Positions 52,646 through 55,032 of a DNA stretch of 55,032 nucleotides are shown here, in pieces. Position 1 is the stretch's first letter; each line of letters opens with the position of its first letter. Source of the stretch: CAZZDK01 sp964652235. Its GTDB lineage: Bacteria > Pseudomonadota > Alphaproteobacteria > UBA9219. The notes under the pieces were generated by a model, which did not search any database, had not been told where the DNA came from, and saw only the letters and a program-made list of their open reading frames with translations. The DNA lies in contig CAZZDK010000016.1 of NCBI GenBank assembly GCA_964652235.1, forward strand, positions 1-55,032, in the 5' to 3' direction. The position numbers and the translations under genes are program-made.

Positions 52646-52948
52646 ATGCGGAATGATCGGGATTATTTCGCTCGCGTGCATGAACAGGCTTTGCCGTTCC
52701 TGCCTGCGATCCTCCACCGCGTGTTGCCTCATGGTAAAATTGTCGGCCCTGAATATGTGGCCTTGAACCCCCACCGCGCCGATTCCGCTCTTGGGAGTTT
52801 CAAGATCAATCTTCGGACAGGGAAATGGGCTGACTTTGCGGTTGGCGCTTCGGGCGGCGATGTGACATCGCTTGTCGCCTATGCGCTGGGGCTGTCCCAA
52901 GGCGAAGCGGCAAAGGCCGTGCTTCGTATGATCGGGGGCACGCCATGA
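52646..52948 (+). CDS. Lone primase-associated zinc-binding-like domain protein
   Basis: The 100-residue protein carries LRTGKWADFAVGASGGDVTSLVAY, the pattern found at the N-terminus of primase/helicase proteins of phages and islands, between the zinc-ribbon and Toprim parts. No Toprim or helicase part is attached. It ends in an ATGA overlap with the next gene. It may be a split-off domain acting with a separate helicase, or a truncated gene. Confidence 0.65.
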   Translation: MRNDRDYFARVHEQALPFLPAILHRVLPHGKIVGPEYVALNPHRADSALGSFKINLRTGKWADFAVGASGGDVTSLVAYALGLSQGEAAKAVLRMIGGTP

Positions 52949-53628
52949 CCGCGCAACAGCCGATCCCTTCCTCTTGCAAAGAGGTTCAATTACTGCCGGA
53001 GCTTACCACAGCGCCCTTGCAGCCGGAGGAAATCGCCGCCGCGCAGAGTGAAATCATCGTCGGCCGCAAGGACACGGATGAAGCCCTGTTGCATCGCCGG
53101 CGCGCCGAGGATCATATGAAAATAGCCGCCGGGCTGCGCAAGGAGTATCAAGAACTGAGCCGTCAGCCGGGGCAGGAAAAGGCCGCGCCGGCCGCCGAAA
53201 AGCAGCAAGAGCCGCCGCTAAAGGAACGAAAGGAAGAAATCGTTCTTTCTGCCCAGCGCGCCCAGGGCCTCATGGTCGAGGAAAGAACCCCCGGCAAGCC
53301 GCGCGGCGCGGCCCGGAGTATCAAGGATTTTGTGGACGCCGAGCCCATGCCGGAGAAGGCTCCGGAGCGGCAGCCCACGAGGGCAGAGCTAAGAAACAAC
53401 CCGGCATCCCAGAAGGCCCACTATGGGCAGCTCATCAAAGAGCAGCGCCGCGAGAGGGCGCTCGATCATATTGGACGCGACATGAAGGCTGGCCGGAATC
53501 TGTCAGCCGAGGATGTCCGGCAGTTGAACCGCGACGACTTCGAGAAGGTCAAGGCCCAAGGTGACGATCATATAAAGCAACTTGTCCAACAACGCGAGAA
53601 AGAGCGTCAGCACGAGCGGGAACGATAA
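52945..53628 (+). CDS. Charged helical protein of the integrative element
   Basis: A 227-residue hydrophilic protein rich in Glu, Lys, Arg and Gln, probably mostly helical or disordered, with a basic/acidic repeat-like tail (REKERQHERER). No family recognised. Its ATG overlaps the stop of the primase-like gene, so the two are translated together. The composition resembles accessory proteins encoded next to relaxase or replication genes, but this is only a similarity in style. Confidence 0.65.
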   Translation: MTAQQPIPSSCKEVQLLPELTTAPLQPEEIAAAQSEIIVGRKDTDEALLHRRRAEDHMKIAAGLRKEYQELSRQPGQEKAAPAAEKQQEPPLKERKEEIVLSAQRAQGLMVEERTPGKPRGAARSIKDFVDAEPMPEKAPERQPTRAELRNNPASQKAHYGQLIKEQRRERALDHIGRDMKAGRNLSAEDVRQLNRDDFEKVKAQGDDHIKQLVQQREKERQHERER

Positions 53629-54116
53629 CAGGCTCCCGTCAGGCCCAGGACGGGGGCCGGAGAGGAGAGGCTGAAGAGTTATTGAGATGTAAGCTGAGAG
53701 AGAAGTGGGTCGTGGGTGGAGTTGCCATCGCGCCTGCGTTCTGCTACACGTGACACTGTCAGGTTTGGGATGGAATTCCTCGCCAGGGCTGCTCGAGGGT
53801 GGTAGAAATATCGCCGTAGATAACCTGCTGGTTTTGCTGGTATTAGTTTGGTTAAGATGTTTGTAGTGATGCGGCGAGCCATTAAATTTGAAGTAGACGG
53901 GCCATATAGCCCAAAAGTAACTTGTCTTATATCTCAGATGGTTATATACTGACAAGCCGTGGCTGAAAATTTGATCCGCCCAAAACTTAGCCTCGCAGCG
54001 AATAGTAGTATTTTCGGCTCAGCGTGAATTTGATATTCAGTATAAGATGCATTTTTTTGGGTGCCAGTTTGTAGTTCAAACTTCATGATTCCATACTAGG
54101 AAAGGTGGTTAACGCC
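53629..54116. other. AT-rich stretch with no convincing gene
   Basis: About 490 bases. A hairpin CCCGTC-N8-GACGGG lies at its left edge (about 53636-53655) and may end the upstream transcript, although no T-run follows. The right half has low GC. Two minus-strand open frames here show no signal peptide, family or ribosome-binding site. No promoter for the downstream gene was found with confidence; AGGAAAGG at 54098-54105 is its ribosome-binding site. Confidence 0.6.
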
Positions 54117-54998
54117 ATGCGAGTAGGCGTTTTTGGCCTTGGGCTTATGGGTAGAGCCGCCGTTGAACGGTTGGTTTTGAGTGGAATCGAAACCATTGGA
54201 TACGCCCGTCGTTCTCTAGAGCCGTTAACGCTTCACGATCCGTCATTATTTAGGTGTACATCAGATGCGTCAGATGTAGTAAATTCCTCTGATTTGGTCA
54301 TCCTTTTTCTTTCTGACTATGACGCCATAACTAGTGTTTTTTCTAACGTAACACCCACGAGTTTCGCCGGTAAAATAATCTGCCAGATGGGGACTATATC
54401 CCCTCAACAAACTATTTCTTTGTCCGAGGTCATCCTTTCTCGTGGCGGTGAATATTTAGATTGTCCTGTTCTCGGCAGTCTGCCAGAAGTTAAAACCGGT
54501 AAATTGCTTATTATGATAGGCAGCGCTAACAGTGGTACATACAATACTGCCAAGCCTATCCTCGATGTTTTTTCAATATCACAACACTTGCTTGGTGGTA
54601 TTGGGACGGCAGCGGCAGCTAAACTAGCCTTTAACCACTTGATTGGCACCTTGACAGCAGCTTTTTCGACTACGCTTTCTTACGTTATTAGGCATGATAT
54701 CCCTCTTGATAATTTTATGGAAATTCTCAGGGATAGCGCATTATATGCACCAACATTTGATAAAAAGTTAAGCAAGATGTTGGCGGGTGATTTTAAAAAC
54801 CCCAATTTCCCCACGAAGCATTTGCTGAAAGATATGGAGTTGTTTATCAGTGATGCCATGCATAGCAATGTGGATACTACAATTTCAGAAGCGGCGTGTG
54901 ATATTGTGAGGAGAACTGTTGCATCTTCTAAGGCCAATGATGACTATTCTTCTCTGTTTACTGTGGTTAATGGCCGCCCTAGGCTCAGGACCCATTAA
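54117..54998 (+). CDS. NAD(P)-dependent beta-hydroxyacid dehydrogenase (3-hydroxyisobutyrate dehydrogenase family)
   Basis: A 293-residue protein with the Rossmann motif GVFGLGLMGRAAVERL at its start, the substrate loop DCPVLGS (usual form DAPVSGG) and the catalytic-Lys helix AAAAKLAFNHLIGT. It belongs to the family of 3-hydroxyisobutyrate, tartronate semialdehyde and imine reductases; the substrate is not evident. Base composition and codon use are much more AT-rich than in the chromosomal genes, so it is likely recently acquired cargo. An in-frame GTG lies at 54105, but the ATG at 54117 fits the Rossmann start and the ribosome-binding site spacing. Confidence 0.82.
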   Translation: MRVGVFGLGLMGRAAVERLVLSGIETIGYARRSLEPLTLHDPSLFRCTSDASDVVNSSDLVILFLSDYDAITSVFSNVTPTSFAGKIICQMGTISPQQTISLSEVILSRGGEYLDCPVLGSLPEVKTGKLLIMIGSANSGTYNTAKPILDVFSISQHLLGGIGTAAAAKLAFNHLIGTLTAAFSTTLSYVIRHDIPLDNFMEILRDSALYAPTFDKKLSKMLAGDFKNPNFPTKHLLKDMELFISDAMHSNVDTTISEAACDIVRRTVASSKANDDYSSLFTVVNGRPRLRTH

Positions 54999-55032
54999 TT
55001 TTTAGGATTCCCATAGGATCAAAGATTTGATT

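Larger units (their letters stand above)
49931..55032. mobile_element. Integrative element at tRNA-Arg(UCU), right end outside window
   Basis: The segment begins at the tRNA-Arg fragment and contains a tyrosine integrase, an excisionase-like helix-turn-helix gene, a primase-type domain, accessory genes and AT-rich DNA. No conjugation or phage structural genes are in view, and no second tRNA-Arg copy was found up to 55032, so the class (integrative conjugative element, mobilisable island, prophage or satellite) is undetermined. Confidence 0.72.

Noticed and set aside
53503..53955. Two overlapping minus-strand open frames in the AT-rich region of the element
   Set aside because: No ribosome-binding site, no recognisable domain, and one runs antisense through the end of a better supported gene.
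1..55032. CRISPR arrays, rRNA genes and intact tRNA genes
   Set aside because: None was found; the direct repeats seen are palindromic interspersed elements without regular spacers, and the only tRNA signal is the arginine tRNA remnant.

Overview
The window is a piece of an alphaproteobacterial chromosome, probably from a draft or metagenome assembly because it holds three N runs (23791-23895, 28791-28845, 35646-35655). Small genes typical of the class support this placement: a GapR/DUF2312 protein, a TrcR/DUF1013 regulator and a DUF1192 protein, plus the order mutY / DUF721 / dsbA-like / smc. GC is high until about 50 kb, and the last few kilobases are clearly more AT-rich. Genus cannot be read from the sequence.

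Layout. 1-1645: 3' part of ftsK. 1782-8816: kdpA-kdpB-kdpC-kdpD, a high-affinity K+ ATPase operon whose KdpD has a visibly eroded histidine-kinase half and no kdpE beside it. 8821-16831: trcR, a 45-residue lipoprotein gene with its own promoter, a DUF1192 gene, an AsmA/YhdP-like protein, sua5/tsaC, a secreted protein of unknown function, gapR, a small conserved gene and mrp/apbC. 16876-25070: pyrB-plsY, dprA-topA, a GNAT acetyltransferase and rnr; rnr carries a palindromic interspersed repeat inside its coding sequence. 24994-28563: hflK-hflC-degP, an envelope protein quality-control group. 28728-29625: an unknown gene broken by an N run. 29627-38753: scpB, scpA, nagZ, an unknown secreted protein and mutY on the minus strand, then DUF721/dciA, a DsbA-like oxidoreductase and smc on the plus strand. 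SMC, ScpA, ScpB, FtsK, GapR, TopA and a DciA-type protein all fall in this window, so it is rich in chromosome-maintenance functions.

38913-46656 is an exopolysaccharide locus of the type linked to exosortase/PEP-CTERM systems: an ExeA-like secretion ATPase fragment, an outer-membrane beta-barrel fragment, a Wzz/GumC-type chain-length protein, a BY-kinase-like ATPase, a family 4 glycosyltransferase, a large TPR lipoprotein and a small lipoprotein with a secretin-N-type domain. The first two genes have both lost their 5' parts and meet head to head near 39185, which points to a deletion or a misassembly. A membrane-anchored methyltransferase and a large PAS sensor histidine kinase follow.

From 49931 to the right edge lies an integrative element. 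It starts at the 3' half of a tRNA-Arg(UCU), then a tyrosine integrase, an unknown protein, an excisionase-like helix-turn-helix protein, a lone primase-type zinc-binding-like domain, a charged accessory protein, about 0.5 kb of AT-rich DNA with no convincing gene, and an AT-rich beta-hydroxyacid dehydrogenase as likely cargo. The other end of the element is outside the window.
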